DNA of 64,000 bases from Ecdyonurus torrentis (taxonomy: Eukaryota; Arthropoda; Insecta; Ephemeroptera; Heptageniidae): positions 6,298,116 through 6,362,115 of the forward strand of contig OX439129.1 of NCBI GenBank assembly GCA_949318235.1, in the 5' to 3' direction. The position numbers were made by a program, and so were the translations under genes. This document shows positions 35,865 to 50,674 of the stretch, piece after piece. The first letter of the stretch is position 1. Every line of letters starts with the position of its first letter. The notes beneath the pieces are model-generated. The model ran no database searches. It saw nothing but the letters and a program-made list of their open reading frames with translations, and was not told the origin of the DNA.

Positions 35865-35991
35865 CTTTAAAAATAATAATGCTGCGTATTTTTAAACTGG
35901 TAAAATGTGTAATTTTCCCATACCTGACCTACCCATGTTGTTTAATGCTCACATATGGCGTCGACTTTTGTGTGAATGCAAGCACCCTATA

Positions 35992-36453
35992 GGGCTCAGA
36001 TTATGATGGTGCAATTATGTTGTAATTTTAATAGATTGAGTATACTGTAATTTGTACGTGTCACATTTAGTGAAAATATTTATTGGAAATTGTTTATCAG
36101 TTAATGATTTCAATTGATTTTTTTCTTTTTCATTTTTATGACGAGCACAGAATGTGTGACAAGTTATTCCTTTGTATTGTGTTTCAGTATGATATTTATA
36201 TGGGAAAAATATTGTCATATTAACCATATAGCAAACATTGTACCAAAGTAAAATGTCTTGCCTTGATGTTTCCATACTATGTTTAAAAATATATACTTTA
36301 TGATACAAGCTTTGTTTCTATTTCTGTATTTTTTTTTCTCAAAAAATGTTTTCATAATAATCCTAAAAATACTAAAAATTCAGTGAAGAGAATGCAAGTG
36401 GACGAAAACGGCACTTGGGTTTTCTCATGTTTAACTCAACAATGTTTTTCTTT

Positions 36454-36456
<3 letters not shown>
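35992..36456. other. Unassigned sequence
   Basis: A 97-codon minus-strand frame lies at 36015-36308 with balanced composition but no recognisable domain. Its length is within what this base composition yields by chance. Confidence 0.45.
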
Positions 36457-36531
<75 letters not shown>

Positions 36532-36532
36532 T
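36457..36532. repeat. (CT)n microsatellite with CC interruptions
   Basis: Four CT blocks separated by TCC steps, suggesting duplication of about 20-base sub-blocks. Confidence 0.93.
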
Positions 36533-37107
36533 TCTTTTGACTTGTTTTTCATCTTCTCTACTTTTTTCCACTCGAGCTAAACAATGACAGTTGAGAAAGA
36601 AAATTTGTGACTCTTTAAGCAATTCCACGTTTCTTTATCGTACTAAAAATATAAACAAACGACGAGAAAAGCTTGCCAATATTATTTAAACTTTCTCTTC
36701 TTCCTCTTCCTTTTTTCGCTCTTTTCCTTTTTTTTTTTTTTTTTCTTTTTTTTTTTGTCGCAGTTTTTTTTAAGTATTTTTTTGTTGTTGTCAATATAAA
36801 TAAATGAAATAAGACACTTTTATATTTTAAGTAATTGAATAAAACATGAGAGTGGTATTTTTTATGATCTGTTTAAATGTCGTACTATTGTACTGTACAT
36901 AATAAGTACACACAGTACAGTACGTGTGTAGTACTTGATAATCCCTATGGAGTCAATTGTTTAGCAGCGTTTACTTTTTATGCTGCACCCAATATCGTTG
37001 AGTGAATAAATACAGTGAACGATAGATAGATGTATCGACTGGGAGAGGCTGTAAAGTTTTATGTTGTTGAAGTGTTGTGTATAAGTATAAGTACATGATT
37101 GTGTACT

Positions 37108-37109
<2 letters not shown>
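36533..37109. other. Unassigned sequence
   Basis: A T/C-rich block at 36700-36790; the rest is AT-rich. No gene seen. Confidence 0.5.
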
Positions 37110-38070
<961 letters not shown>

Positions 38071-38472
38071 AAATAATAAATTACGTAATTTATGCTGCAT
38101 TTATGTCATTATAGCATAAATTCTGCTAATTTGGAATAACATAAATAGTTATGCTGCACAGCATAATATTTATGCTATATAGCATAATTATTATGCATTC
38201 TATAATTAATTTTGCCATATTGAACAATTTGAGCTGACATAAATATTACGTGTTCATTTTTGTCCGTTACCATTTGATAAATTGTTTGCTGCACACGCTT
38301 GTTTGCTAGCTTAATTTCAGCATAATTTGTTAAATACAACATAATTTATGCTGTACTGCATAATAACTATGTTACAAAGCATAAATATTATTGTTATATA
38401 CAGCATAGTTATTTATATTGATAATGTCATTTATGCTATAACAACATGCAGCAAAAATTACGTAATTTATTT
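38071..38472. mobile_element. Family Z element, fullest copy Z3
   Basis: Inverted termini: TTACGTAATTTATGCTGCAT and TTATAGCATAA on the left; TTATGCTATAACAACATGCA and ATTACGTAATTTAT on the right. The inside is built from GCATAAT, ATAATTATTATGC and TATGCTATATAGCATAAT palindromes. It contains the outer word TTCATTTTTGTCCG, which reversed matches the starts of Z2 and Z5. Non-coding; no target duplication established. Confidence 0.7.
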
Positions 38473-38899
38473 GTTCCGTGATCTGGGATAAAAAATTGTA
38501 CTTGAAATTGTGAAATATTTTCTAATAACAACATATTTTCTATGAAACAAAATATTAATTCATGATATTTATGAATTTAATTTTCTTTTTAGATATAAAA
38601 ATTCGCTCTATGTTTATTAATAATATTACAATTGTGCTATAGTTCTCTTTTAAACATTAATACGAAGAGCGTAACTTATATTAAATGTTACAGTTACATA
38701 ATTACAATTAAATTTTGGAATTTTTGTAGGAATTTTTCTACTTGGAAAACTATCTTTATTATATCATTTTACACTTTTGTGCAATTATTTTAAAGTAGAA
38801 CATTGCAAATTTATTTATTTTTTATTTATTTATTATTATAATTTTTTTACTTTTATATTAAATTTACAAAAAGAGTTTTTAAGAAAACTTACAGTATAC
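38473..38899. other. AT-rich DNA, no gene seen
   Basis: Anonymous. Confidence 0.5.
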
Positions 38900-40708
<1,809 letters not shown>

Positions 40709-41017
40709 TATAGGGTCTATGCATTCATGTTAAAGTCGACGCCATATTGGATAACTCAATAACATGGGTGACATAGGATAAAAATCTTTTTGCCAGTTTA
40801 AAAACACTATATGTAATATTTTTGAGAGCATTTCGATGCTGTTAATATGTTGAATTAGTCTCAAGTATGTGAGAAAAATAACAATAACAAAAAATTAACT
40901 GATTTCCCAAAGAAAATTGGCTTGAATGAAGTTTGTCCTATGCTGAGCAATGTTATGCACTACTCCAGTATGGCCTCCAAGCGCAATAAATATGACGTCA
41001 TCCGCATACACCCTATA
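40709..41017 (-). mobile_element. Family D MITE, copy D7
   Basis: Starts TATAGGGTCTATGCATTCAT and ends CCGCATACACCCTATA. Intact reverse order of D words, TGACGTCA at 40993, TA at both borders. Closest in structure to D1 and D2. Confidence 0.88.
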
Positions 41018-41997
41018 TGTATAGTAAAATAATAATCAATATAATATTTATTTACAACATTAATTTTAATATTTATAACATAAATTATGTTGTTATAAAT
41101 AATTGCTGCTGCACATTTTTTTATTTTAATCGTTTTTTTTCCTACTGTAAAATATAATATTTTAAGTTGGCATTTCTATTAGTATTTGTATTTGATAAAG
41201 GCAAAGTTAATTGGGACAAAAAGCTACATTGAGCGTTATGTATACCCAAGTGGGGGGAGTCAACAAGTGAATACGCAACTTGAAAAATATTCTAGCAAGT
41301 AGCAATTCACAACATTATTAATAAAAAAATATATAATTTTTTTTTAAGTGTACACAAAAGTATAACAAAAAAAATGAGATGAATTAATGTAATTATTATT
41401 ATTTCTGCGATTGTATATATAAAAAAACATACGTTGAAGTTTTTTTTTTTTTTTTTTGTATAAAATAATCAAGGCGTTCAAAAATTTACACCAAGTTAAA
41501 TTGAATGCGATTACCATTGGTTTAAAACTTTTATATTATTATATAATGTTCACTCGCATTTTATTATTTCAAATTATGACAAAACGTTTATGTCAAGATT
41601 TTTGTCATAAAATATTCATTGTTGAATAAAATATTTTATACAGCTGTCATTCTTGTTGGATTATAAACTTTTTTTTTTAAATCTAAATATAAAATATACT
41701 TTAAGGATAAGCATAAGGAAATAACTTTTCTTTTGTGATATTTCATGCTGAATGTTGGAAGTGAACAATGTAGTTTTATTAGAATGGATCTTGACTGGAA
41801 ACTGATAAACTTAAATAAAATTGTATTAACATTTTATACGGTTCCTTTTATTCTTGTTTAACTGACGATCACTATGATATAATATAAAGAGTAGCTCACG
41901 CGATGTTATATATTTTTGGAGCAGAAGAAATCAAACGCTGCTATTATAATGTATAAGATTATTTGGGCATATTTTCATGATGAAATGTAAAACAGAC
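41018..41997. other. AT-rich DNA, no gene seen
   Basis: Anonymous; T run at 41441-41458. Confidence 0.5.
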
Positions 41998-42345
41998 TTA
42001 AAGCCATAGACCTTATAAAACAACATGTTCTTTTTAATGATTTAACACAAAATTTGATATCCTAAACTGATGACAATTTTTACCAGAATGTAAATGTGGC
42101 ACCGCCAGTAGAGAGCGTGAAAATACTGTAAAGTATGCTATTTGCGAGACTATTCCTGTTTCTGACTACAGAAACAGGCAATTCGTAGTATAAAAATGTT
42201 GTGCGGGTTGCATAAGTCGAGATTTTTGGATCACTGATATGATGCTACAGTTGGGTTTTGAGACAAACTAACGTTATTTATGTAAGTCCCATCAAGTGTT
42301 TTGTGATGTAAATGCTTATGTTTTCTTCTGGTCTATTTATGTAAT
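41998..42345 (+). mobile_element. Family B MITE, copy B3
   Basis: TTAAAGCCATAGACCTTATA at the start, then TGATGACAATTTTTACCAGA, GCTATTTGCGAGACTATTCC, TTCTGACTACAGAAACAGG (central TGACGTCA mutated), GATTTTTGGATCACTGATAT and TTTTCTTCTGGTCTAT. The final GCCTTTAA has decayed. Confidence 0.85.
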
Positions 42346-43603
<1,258 letters not shown>

Positions 43604-44191
43604 TTTGTGTATCATTTTTGTTCTGTAATAACGGAGGATATTTTTAGATTCATTATTATTGTATTTATTTTATAATTTCTTTGATTTCAAGTTGACAATT
43701 ATTATTTACGTGCTTTTTTTTTCTTTCTTTTGAGCAATGTAATATGTGTTCGTAAGTGTCGCTTACAAGGTACTTGGCTTTGAAATTTTAAATTGCAACT
43801 TCAAAGCAATTTTTTTTTCTTGTGAACTAAAAAAAATTTAGTCATAACATGTTTAAGAAAAGTAATAAAAGGGTATATTACAGTACAGTATGTGTGTGAG
43901 AAAAATAGAGTTTTTGTTTATTGTAAACAGTATATTAACAGTATATATATATATATATATAGGTATATGGCAAGTGTATACATGAAATGGTAACACGAAT
44001 ATGAATGAAATTCTATTTTAAACAACAAAGAAATTCGCAGCTGAAGTATATAAGTTTGCTTACTTTTAGACATTTTTGGTTCATTAAATTTTGGTTCTAT
44101 GAAACTCTAGAAAATATTTTATATTTTATTTTTAAACTTTATTTTTTTGTTATAGTCATTCTTTCACGGTGACAGCTGTAGAATTTTTTTG
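43604..44191. other. AT-rich DNA, no gene seen
   Basis: Short (AT)n at 43942-43960. Otherwise anonymous. Confidence 0.5.
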
Positions 44192-44534
44192 TTAAAGCCA
44201 TAGACCACATAAAACAACACATGCTTTTTAATGAATGAACACAACATGGGATCTTCAAAACTGATGACAATTTTTACCAGAATGTTGATGTAGCCCCACG
44301 AGGGAGCGTGAAAAAACTGTAAAGTATGCAATTTGCGTGAAAATTCATGTTTATGACGTCAGAAACATGCAAAAATTAGTATGAAAATGTTGTGCAGATT
44401 GCATAAATCGAATTTTCTGATTACTGCTACGCGGCTACTGTTGGGTTTTGAGACAAACTAATGTTATTTATGTCAATCCCAACAAGGGTTTTGTGATATA
44501 AATGCTTATGTTTTTCTCTGGTCTAATCCTTTAA
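44192..44534 (+). mobile_element. Family B MITE, copy B4
   Basis: TTAAAGCCATAGACCACATA ... TCTGGTCTAATCCTTTAA, with TTAA on both borders. Central ATGACGTCAGAAACATG. Near full length with all family words. Confidence 0.88.
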
Positions 44535-44540
44535 GATATA

Positions 44541-44882
44541 AAAGCCATAGACCACATAAAAGGATATGTGCTTTTTAATGATTAAACACAAAATCGGATC
44601 TCTAAAACTGATGACAATTTTTACCAGAATATAAATGTGGCCTCTCAAGAGAGTGTGAAAGAACTGTAAAGTATGCAATTTGCGTGACTATTCCGGTTTC
44701 TGACGTCAGAAACAGACAATAATTAGTATAAAAATGTTGTGTGGATTGCGTAAGTTGAAAATTTCTGATCACTGCTACGGCACTACTGTTAGATTTTTAG
44801 ACAAACTAAAGTTATTTATGTAATCCCATCAAGTATTTTGTGATGTCAATGTTTATGTTTTCTTCTGTTCTATGTCTTTAAA
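44541..44882 (+). mobile_element. Family B MITE, copy B5, head-to-tail with B4
   Basis: AAAGCCATAGACCACATAAA ... TCTGTTCTATGTCTTTAAA. Only six bases separate it from B4, in the same orientation. The palindromic centre TTTCTGACGTCAGAAACAG is perfect in this copy. It differs from B4 at many sites, so it is not a recent tandem duplicate. Confidence 0.88.
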
Positions 44883-45361
44883 ATTTCAGTATAGACAGCA
44901 AATTTAAGAACTCTGAAACAATGCAATAATAAATCATTTTTCACCCATATTTTTTAACTTATTTTTTTACAAGCAATCATTTAAAATTTAAAATTATTGG
45001 GTGTCAATAATCGCGTAGAATATGAGATACAATTTTTTATATATAAATAATATAAGCTACGGATTAAAATAAAAATATAAATGGTAACAATATTTTTTAA
45101 ATTAATTTTATATTAAATTTTATAAAAAAATATATATATATGCGTATAAAAATATATAAATGACTAAAAAAAATTGTAGAGTGAATGGGATCTGTAAAAT
45201 AATAACGAAAAAGAAAGTTTAATTTTTTCCCCAACAATACAATGTTAAAATCATGCCACACACACACTCACCATGCAATACTACAATACTTCTAAAATCC
45301 CAAATGAAGCACGTAGAGCACGTTGTTTAAAGTTGTCACTCGCAGGATTGAATTTAAGTTA
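44883..45361. other. AT-rich DNA, no gene seen
   Basis: Anonymous, very AT-rich. Confidence 0.5.

Positions 45362-45409
<48 letters not shown>
45362..45409. repeat. Poly-A run (48 bases)
   Basis: A single uninterrupted A tract. No element end was recognised upstream that would make it a retroelement tail. Confidence 0.95.
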
Positions 45410-45411
<2 letters not shown>

Positions 45412-45784
45412 GACCTTATGGTTCAAAAAATCGTTAAAATATATAACACTCTGTTCAAAACAGTCGGTTCATTTTTTTTCTATACAGCGATATATATGTT
45501 TAGAGCAAACGTGTGTTTGATTAATAAGTTTTTGTTGTGGTTTATACGTATTATTTATCATGTGCGTGTTTTATGTGTGACAAAATAGGGGGGTTATTTC
45601 TTAATTGATGTATTACATTTAGAAACATTATTTTAATATTGTTGAAAGTTCAACTTTGTGCAAGTTTATCATTAAGTTGCTTTTTAACAAGAAATCTTTA
45701 TTTTATACATTAAGAATATGGTACTGCCGATAATCGGACTATTTTATATTTAATTTGAGAATCTCTCTTTGATAGCCTATAGGG

Positions 45785-45840
45785 CCTAGGACTGAGGTTT
45801 TCTGTGGTTTTCCTTCGTCATCCCAGGTGAATACTGGGGT

Positions 45841-45915
<75 letters not shown>

Positions 45916-45945
45916 AAGCCACACAGCCTTCTTATAATTTCCTCA
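45785..45945 (+). mobile_element. SINE-like fragment split by (CT)n
   Basis: GTTTTCTGTGGTTTTCCTTC, GTCATCCCAGGTGAATACTG and GGGTACTT, then a (CT)n tract (45844-45914), then AAAGCCACACAGCCTTCTTA. From memory this order resembles a conserved SINE core known in arthropods (GTGGTTTTCC..., CAGG.AAATGCTGGGG..., AAGGCCAC). No tRNA-like head or tail is visible. The family assignment is recollection, not a search. Confidence 0.35.
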
Positions 45946-45950
45946 TTTTT

Positions 45951-46162
45951 GTCCATGAACAAAACATAATTACATACTAATAATGCTAGTTCATTTTCAG
46001 CACAAGTTGTTCAGTGCAGCATAATTTATGCTATACATCACAATTACTGAGCTACAATAGCATAAATATTATGTTGTACCGACACCATAATTATTTGGTG
46101 TTCAAATTTAGCATTTTTTTATGCTATAAATGACATAAATTCAGCATAAATTGCGAAGTTTA
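45951..46162 (+). mobile_element. Family Z element, partial copy Z5
   Basis: GTCCATGAACAAAACATAAT, TAATGCTAGTTCATTTTCAG, TTCAGTGCAGCATAATTTAT, GCATAAATATTATGTTG and TTATGCTATAAATGACATAA match Z1 and Z3 in order. Confidence 0.65.
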
Positions 46163-48039
46163 TTATATCTGTGTGCATAGGTTATAATATATTATACTTT
46201 CGTCGCCTACTGCACTATACTTTAATGTCAATGAATGAAGAGACAACTTTGAATATTATTATCTTTTTTTTTTTTTTTTTTTTTTTATTATTATTATTTT
46301 TTAAAGTTTTACTGTTATTATGATTTCAATATTTTTTTTATCTATTATCTAGTGGACATGGAAACCTAAAATTTGTATTTCATGCCAGTGAAAGTAAGAG
46401 ACCAAAACATCCTTTTTTAAAAATCCAGTCCTAAACACCGGTGTTTGGCTTCTAACGTGGGAGGTTTAATTTTGAGTTTTTACGACCCTTCATTTGGAAC
46501 AACGTCAAGTTTAACGTTTTAAATCCTCAGAATTTTACGTATAACTTAAGATTTTGTAAAAAATATTTTTATATTTATTATTATTATTATTTTTTTTTAC
46601 TTCTGAAGTTTTTATATAGACGAATTATGTGCTTAACGTTGTGTAAAAAAAATGAAACCATATTCACTATTTGTTATGAATATCTGCGAATTGAATAAAG
46701 TATCTTTTATTGAAAACCTTGATATAAGATAACAATTGAATATGCCCAAGTCGTACAATTACTAGGAAACATCTTTCAGATATTGATAATATTGAAGATA
46801 TTGAAAATATTAAGTCAGGCATATTTTTCCTGTAAATACATCAATGTAAACCTTTTTTTTTTTTTTTTTTTTTTTCAATAAAAAAAAATGTAATGGATGA
46901 ATTGAAAAAAAAAAAAAATCCCCTGTCAGTATTTTATGTTATAAATAATATCTGAAATTTTTAAATTTTTACTCGTAAATATTTATATTTTTTAAAGTAA
47001 TGTAACTCGCTTCAAGTATTCATAACAACTAATATATTACAAACTGTTACAAAAATGAAGAATTTCCTCTTTTTTTTTTTTTTCTTTGCACTTTATGAAA
47101 GAATATATTAAACTTCAATTTACAAGCACTTTTAATAAATTCTCTTTCTATTTTAAACATTAAATATTAAACTAAAAAATTGTGTTCTCTTCTGCGAGTG
47201 TCACCTTCAGAATAAATTATCAAGCACACGAAGAAAAAATTATTTATAAACATAAAATTTAAAATTTTAGAATATGTCATTCATTTTTTTTTTTTTTTTT
47301 TTTTTTATGAGTTTCAAATTTGTGGAGCAGAAAATTGTGGGCATTAAGATGAACTCTTTTCTTTTTCTCTCAGAATGTGTGAAATGAAAAGTTTAATTTA
47401 AAATAATATATATACTACAAAAATGTCCAAATTTGGTAGTCCCATAAGATTTTTTTTTTTTTTTTTTTAATGTTGAGAGAGGTTACAATTTAAATATTGT
47501 TATTTTAGAGAGGTTTTCATCAATATTCGATCAGAGTACTTGATATCTAAGGACTTCAGTAAAATTTTAATTGAAGGATCGTGCAAATATTTTTAAAAGA
47601 AAACAATAGTGATAAATAGTACTATTTTTTTTTCAGTGTAAATATGTTAGAACATAAAGTTTTCATGACGTGTAGTTCCATTAATGTTTCGAATAATCGA
47701 CATTTCTTGAAGGAGATGAAGCAATAAAGTTAAAAATATGACTGGTCCGCGTCTTGAATATTTTTAAATTTTAGTGCCGAGCGAGAGCGACATATCAATT
47801 GTAAAATCTGCAAGTCTAATTCTGAGTCTTTATCAGGCGAGACGTCGAGCGCTTTTTTTATCTTCTTTCTCTCATTTCTTCCATTATCAAGCATATTAAT
47901 CACAGATGAGTAGAATTATAAATATAGCAAATAATGTCAATGAAATTAACACATTTCTGTCTTTATTTCTTCTTTTTATCTGCGTATGTCAGAGGATATT
48001 AATGTGAGCTGCATTTTTTTTTATTTACAATTATCAATG
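46163..48039. other. AT-rich DNA with T runs
   Basis: T runs at about 46264-46286, 46853-46875, 47284-47306 and 47451-47468. A less AT-rich patch at 46430-46500 (CACCGGTGTTTGGC is a small palindrome). No gene or shared element in 1.9 kb. Confidence 0.5.
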
Positions 48040-48340
48040 ACGGGAGAAAAAAATAAGGGGATATTTTTATTGTATATTCTAAAACAGGGCATCATGATGA
48101 ATCGATTCATATGCGTATTTCTAATTTTTAAGGGTAATTAAGTATTTTTAATTATTTTTTCAATATTGCGAAATGGCAATATGGCAATATGGTATTATGC
48201 ATAAAGTACCGACCTTGACGTCACTTTTCAACTTTTAAAAATGATTTAAAAATACTTAAAGAACTCAAAATTTAGAAATTCATGTATCAATTCATACAAG
48301 ACAATGTCTCCTTTTAGAAAATGAAATAAAATAACCCATT
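48040..48340. mobile_element. Family R foldback element, copy R3
   Basis: AAGGGGATATTTTTATTGTA, CGATTCATATGCGTATTTCT, GGTAATTAAGTATTTTTAAT, a core with TTGACGTCAC near 48219, then AAAATACTTAAAGAACTCAA and TCAATTCATACAAGACAATG. ATGGCAATATGGCAATATGG is a small local duplication in the core. It ends just before a CT tract. Confidence 0.72.
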
Positions 48341-48344
48341 GTTT

Positions 48345-48346
<2 letters not shown>

Positions 48347-48421
<75 letters not shown>
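48347..48421. repeat. (CT)n microsatellite
   Basis: About 75 bases, starting within ten bases of the end of R3. Confidence 0.95.
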
Positions 48422-48422
<1 letters not shown>

Positions 48423-48500
48423 ACTCTAAAGATGATGTTCTTTGATAAAGTGTGTAGATTTGTATCAGAATTTAGCACACAATGTCACACACGACACTTT

Positions 48501-48539
<39 letters not shown>

Positions 48540-48725
48540 TACGTGGGTTGGCCCTACATCCGACGTGACAAAATCACTTATTTTACAATCTCCGTGAAAA
48601 TCTGTAAACTGTCAAACCATGAAATTCAACGATTTTTTCTTTATTATGTATATAGCATTGACATTCACTTCTCAACATTATACTTCTCGCTAGCTTTTTT
48701 AATAGTGATTCCACTGGAGTTAAAT
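48422..48725. other. Unassigned sequence with an A35 run
   Basis: A run at 48504-48537. The 64-codon frame at 48543 ends at the border of J2 and is unsupported. Confidence 0.5.
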
Positions 48726-49127
48726 TTAAGGGGGTAGGTGACCGACTGATATCTCGCAAACTAGGACGGTTGCGAATAATAATAAATAACACAAAGTAAA
48801 GAAGAAATGTTACTTAAAAATTTAGTTATGTCAAACATGTAAAAACACGATCAAATATTTAAGTTATTACACTTTAAAGATAACATGTAAATGTGGAAAT
48901 TCAAATTTGAGCGGGAAATTTTAGTCAAATTAGAAACTTTTTTACAATTAAAAATATAATTAAAATTTTTTTTGGTATAAAAAAAAATATATTTTAAATT
49001 TACTTTGTTTTATTTGAAAATTATAGTGTTTGTTTTATTGGAACTAAATCATGTACAAAAAATTATTGGGAAAATATAGTTGTTCTTTTAGCGATTTCCG
49101 GTCCAAGTCGGTCCCCCACCGCCTTAA
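48726..49127 (+). mobile_element. Family J MITE, copy J2
   Basis: Same ends as J1 (TTAAGGGGGTAGGTGACCGA, GTCCCCCACCGCCTTAA), same orientation, 402 bp. Differences from J1 are limited to scattered single bases and A/T-run lengths (for example ATAGAAATTTAAAT against GTGGAAATTCAAAT). TTAA at both borders. Confidence 0.88.
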
Positions 49128-49140
49128 ATAAAATTATTAT

Positions 49141-49171
<31 letters not shown>

Positions 49172-49290
49172 GTAAATTTGAAACTTGAAACAAAATTTTC
49201 TACTGTTGAATTTGCAGCTTAGCTTTGAGATTAACCTTTATTAAGAGATTAATAATTAATTAATATTAAGAGATAATATGTTGTTACAGT

Positions 49291-49585
49291 GAGGAAGACT
49301 TAAACTATTTTTAGGAGGCAATTTAATTTCATATTCTAAAAGAAGACATTGTCCTGAATCAATTAAAAATTTAATTTCTGTTCATTATGTATTTTTTCTT
49401 ATTTTTTAAAAATTGAAACTGACGTCACGGGTGGCAACTTGTGCATGTGGGCATAGGAAAAAGTTACGTCATTTCAAAAATTTATTAAAAATACACAATT
49501 AACTCAAAAATAATAAATTGGAATATCTTTCGATTTAAGGCAATGTCCTCTTTTAAAATATGCATTAAAATTGCCCCCTATATAC
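49291..49585. mobile_element. Family R foldback element, copy R4
   Basis: Both arms are present: GAGGCAATTTAATTTCATAT, AAAGAAGACATTGTCCTGAA on the left; GGCAATGTCCTCTTTTAAAA, AAAATTGCCCCCTA on the right. Core ACTGACGTCACGGGTGGCAA and CATGTGGGCATAGGAAAAAG. This is the clearest copy of the family. Confidence 0.8.
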
Positions 49586-49735
49586 ATTTCACCCAATACT
49601 AGTTTGAGCGGATACAGTGTAATTAACAATGTAAAATCGACTGTGATTGGCTAGTAGGTTTATAACACGCTCTCTGATTGGTTTAGCACCGCGGATACAG
49701 CTTTTGGAGGGAACGACCTTGTTTTGGCCAGAGTG

Positions 49736-49737
<2 letters not shown>

Positions 49738-49775
<38 letters not shown>
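49738..49775. repeat. (AT)n microsatellite
   Basis: About 38 bases of AT. The 150 bases before it (49586-49737) are less AT-rich and unassigned. Confidence 0.95.
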
Positions 49776-49778
<3 letters not shown>

Positions 49779-49796
49779 AATATTCCTTATTAATGA

Positions 49797-49908
49797 TGTT
49801 CGTAAACCCTGTTCCCTTGCTCCAAAAAATGCGCAATTCCATTTAAAAAGCATTGGGTGATCGTCATTTTTTTAAGGTTTGGGGCACGCAAAACAGAATT
49901 TACGAACA
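49797..49908 (-). mobile_element. Family G miniature element, copy G2
   Basis: TGTTCGTAAACCCTGTTCCC ... AATTTACGAACA. The reverse strand matches G1 (AAATGACGATCA, AATTGCGCATTTTT). About 112 bp, both termini kept. Confidence 0.75.
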
Positions 49909-50123
49909 TAATTATTGTTTCTGAGTTGAGAGTGACTTTATTTGCATTTCTCCTTTGCCGAGCCTTGTGTTGTGTTGTAGATCTTGGCTCGTGGTGTGAA
50001 AATGTACGTTAATTACGTCATTGTTTTATGTACGAGTTTGGTCAGCAACTTGGACGTGTTTCATCTGTCACAGCAGCAAGCATCGCTGACCACATGCAGC
50101 TCAGGTGTACCTTGGGGACTTTG

Positions 50124-50257
<134 letters not shown>

Positions 50258-50418
50258 GCAGGTGTAAAATATTATGCTTCTCAAATTATAATACATAAGA
50301 TTCACTTTGTGCATTTCTAAAATATGGCGTTAGAATTTTAAATACTAAAATTATTTTTTTACATAATAAAAATGTAAATGATTATATAAAAAACTGTATA
50401 AAAGAATCCAGCCTTACC

Positions 50419-50509
50419 ATAGTGAAAAGAGTCTTATAGTGCAATGAAAATCTTGCTAGCAAAGAGATAGCAAGATTTTCGTCGAACTATGCGGGACTCT
50501 CTTCACTAT
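50419..50509. repeat. Hairpin W (about 42-bp stem, 7-base loop)
   Basis: ATAGTGAAAAGAGTCT and AATGAAAATCTTGCTA pair with TAGCAAGATTTTCGT and GACTCTCTTCACTAT. Total length about 91 bases with a few mismatches and bulges, similar in size to an animal microRNA precursor. It could equally be a tiny foldback repeat; no expression evidence exists here. Confidence 0.7.
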
Positions 50510-50542
50510 AAATATTCACTCTTCATATATAAATTATGATGC

Positions 50543-50674
50543 TATATCGTCGGGCTAGAGCACCAACTGTGCATCTACAAAAGCAGCTTAGTCAAAACTA
50601 TGATCTTTTTCTATAATAATTTGAACCTTGCTGCTTTTGTAGCTACACGGTTTGTGATGCAACCCAACGATATA
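50543..50674. repeat. Hairpin X (about 44-bp arms)
   Basis: TATATCGTCGGGCT and CATCTACAAAAGCAGC pair with GCTGCTTTTGTAGCTACA and AACCCAACGATATA. The spacer is about 45 bases. It lies 33 bp from hairpin W but shares no sequence with it. Confidence 0.7.

Larger units (their letters stand above)
35258..35991 (+). mobile_element. Family D MITE, copy D5, with two elements inserted
   Basis: Starts TATAGGGTGTATGCGCATGA and ends CAAGCACCCTATA. The D words are split in three by G3 (35292-35379) and D6 (35604-35864). After D6 the host resumes at AATAATGCTGCGTATTTTTA and continues to GGCGTCGACTTTTGTGTGAA. It is the oldest layer of this nest. Confidence 0.82.

Noticed and set aside
36015..36308. 97-codon minus-strand frame with mixed composition
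   Set aside because: One or two frames of this length are expected by chance in the window; no domain, splice context or second copy supports it.
45362..45409. Poly-A tail of a processed pseudogene or retroelement
   Set aside because: No transcript-like sequence, AATAAA signal or target duplication was found around it; many similar runs occur throughout.
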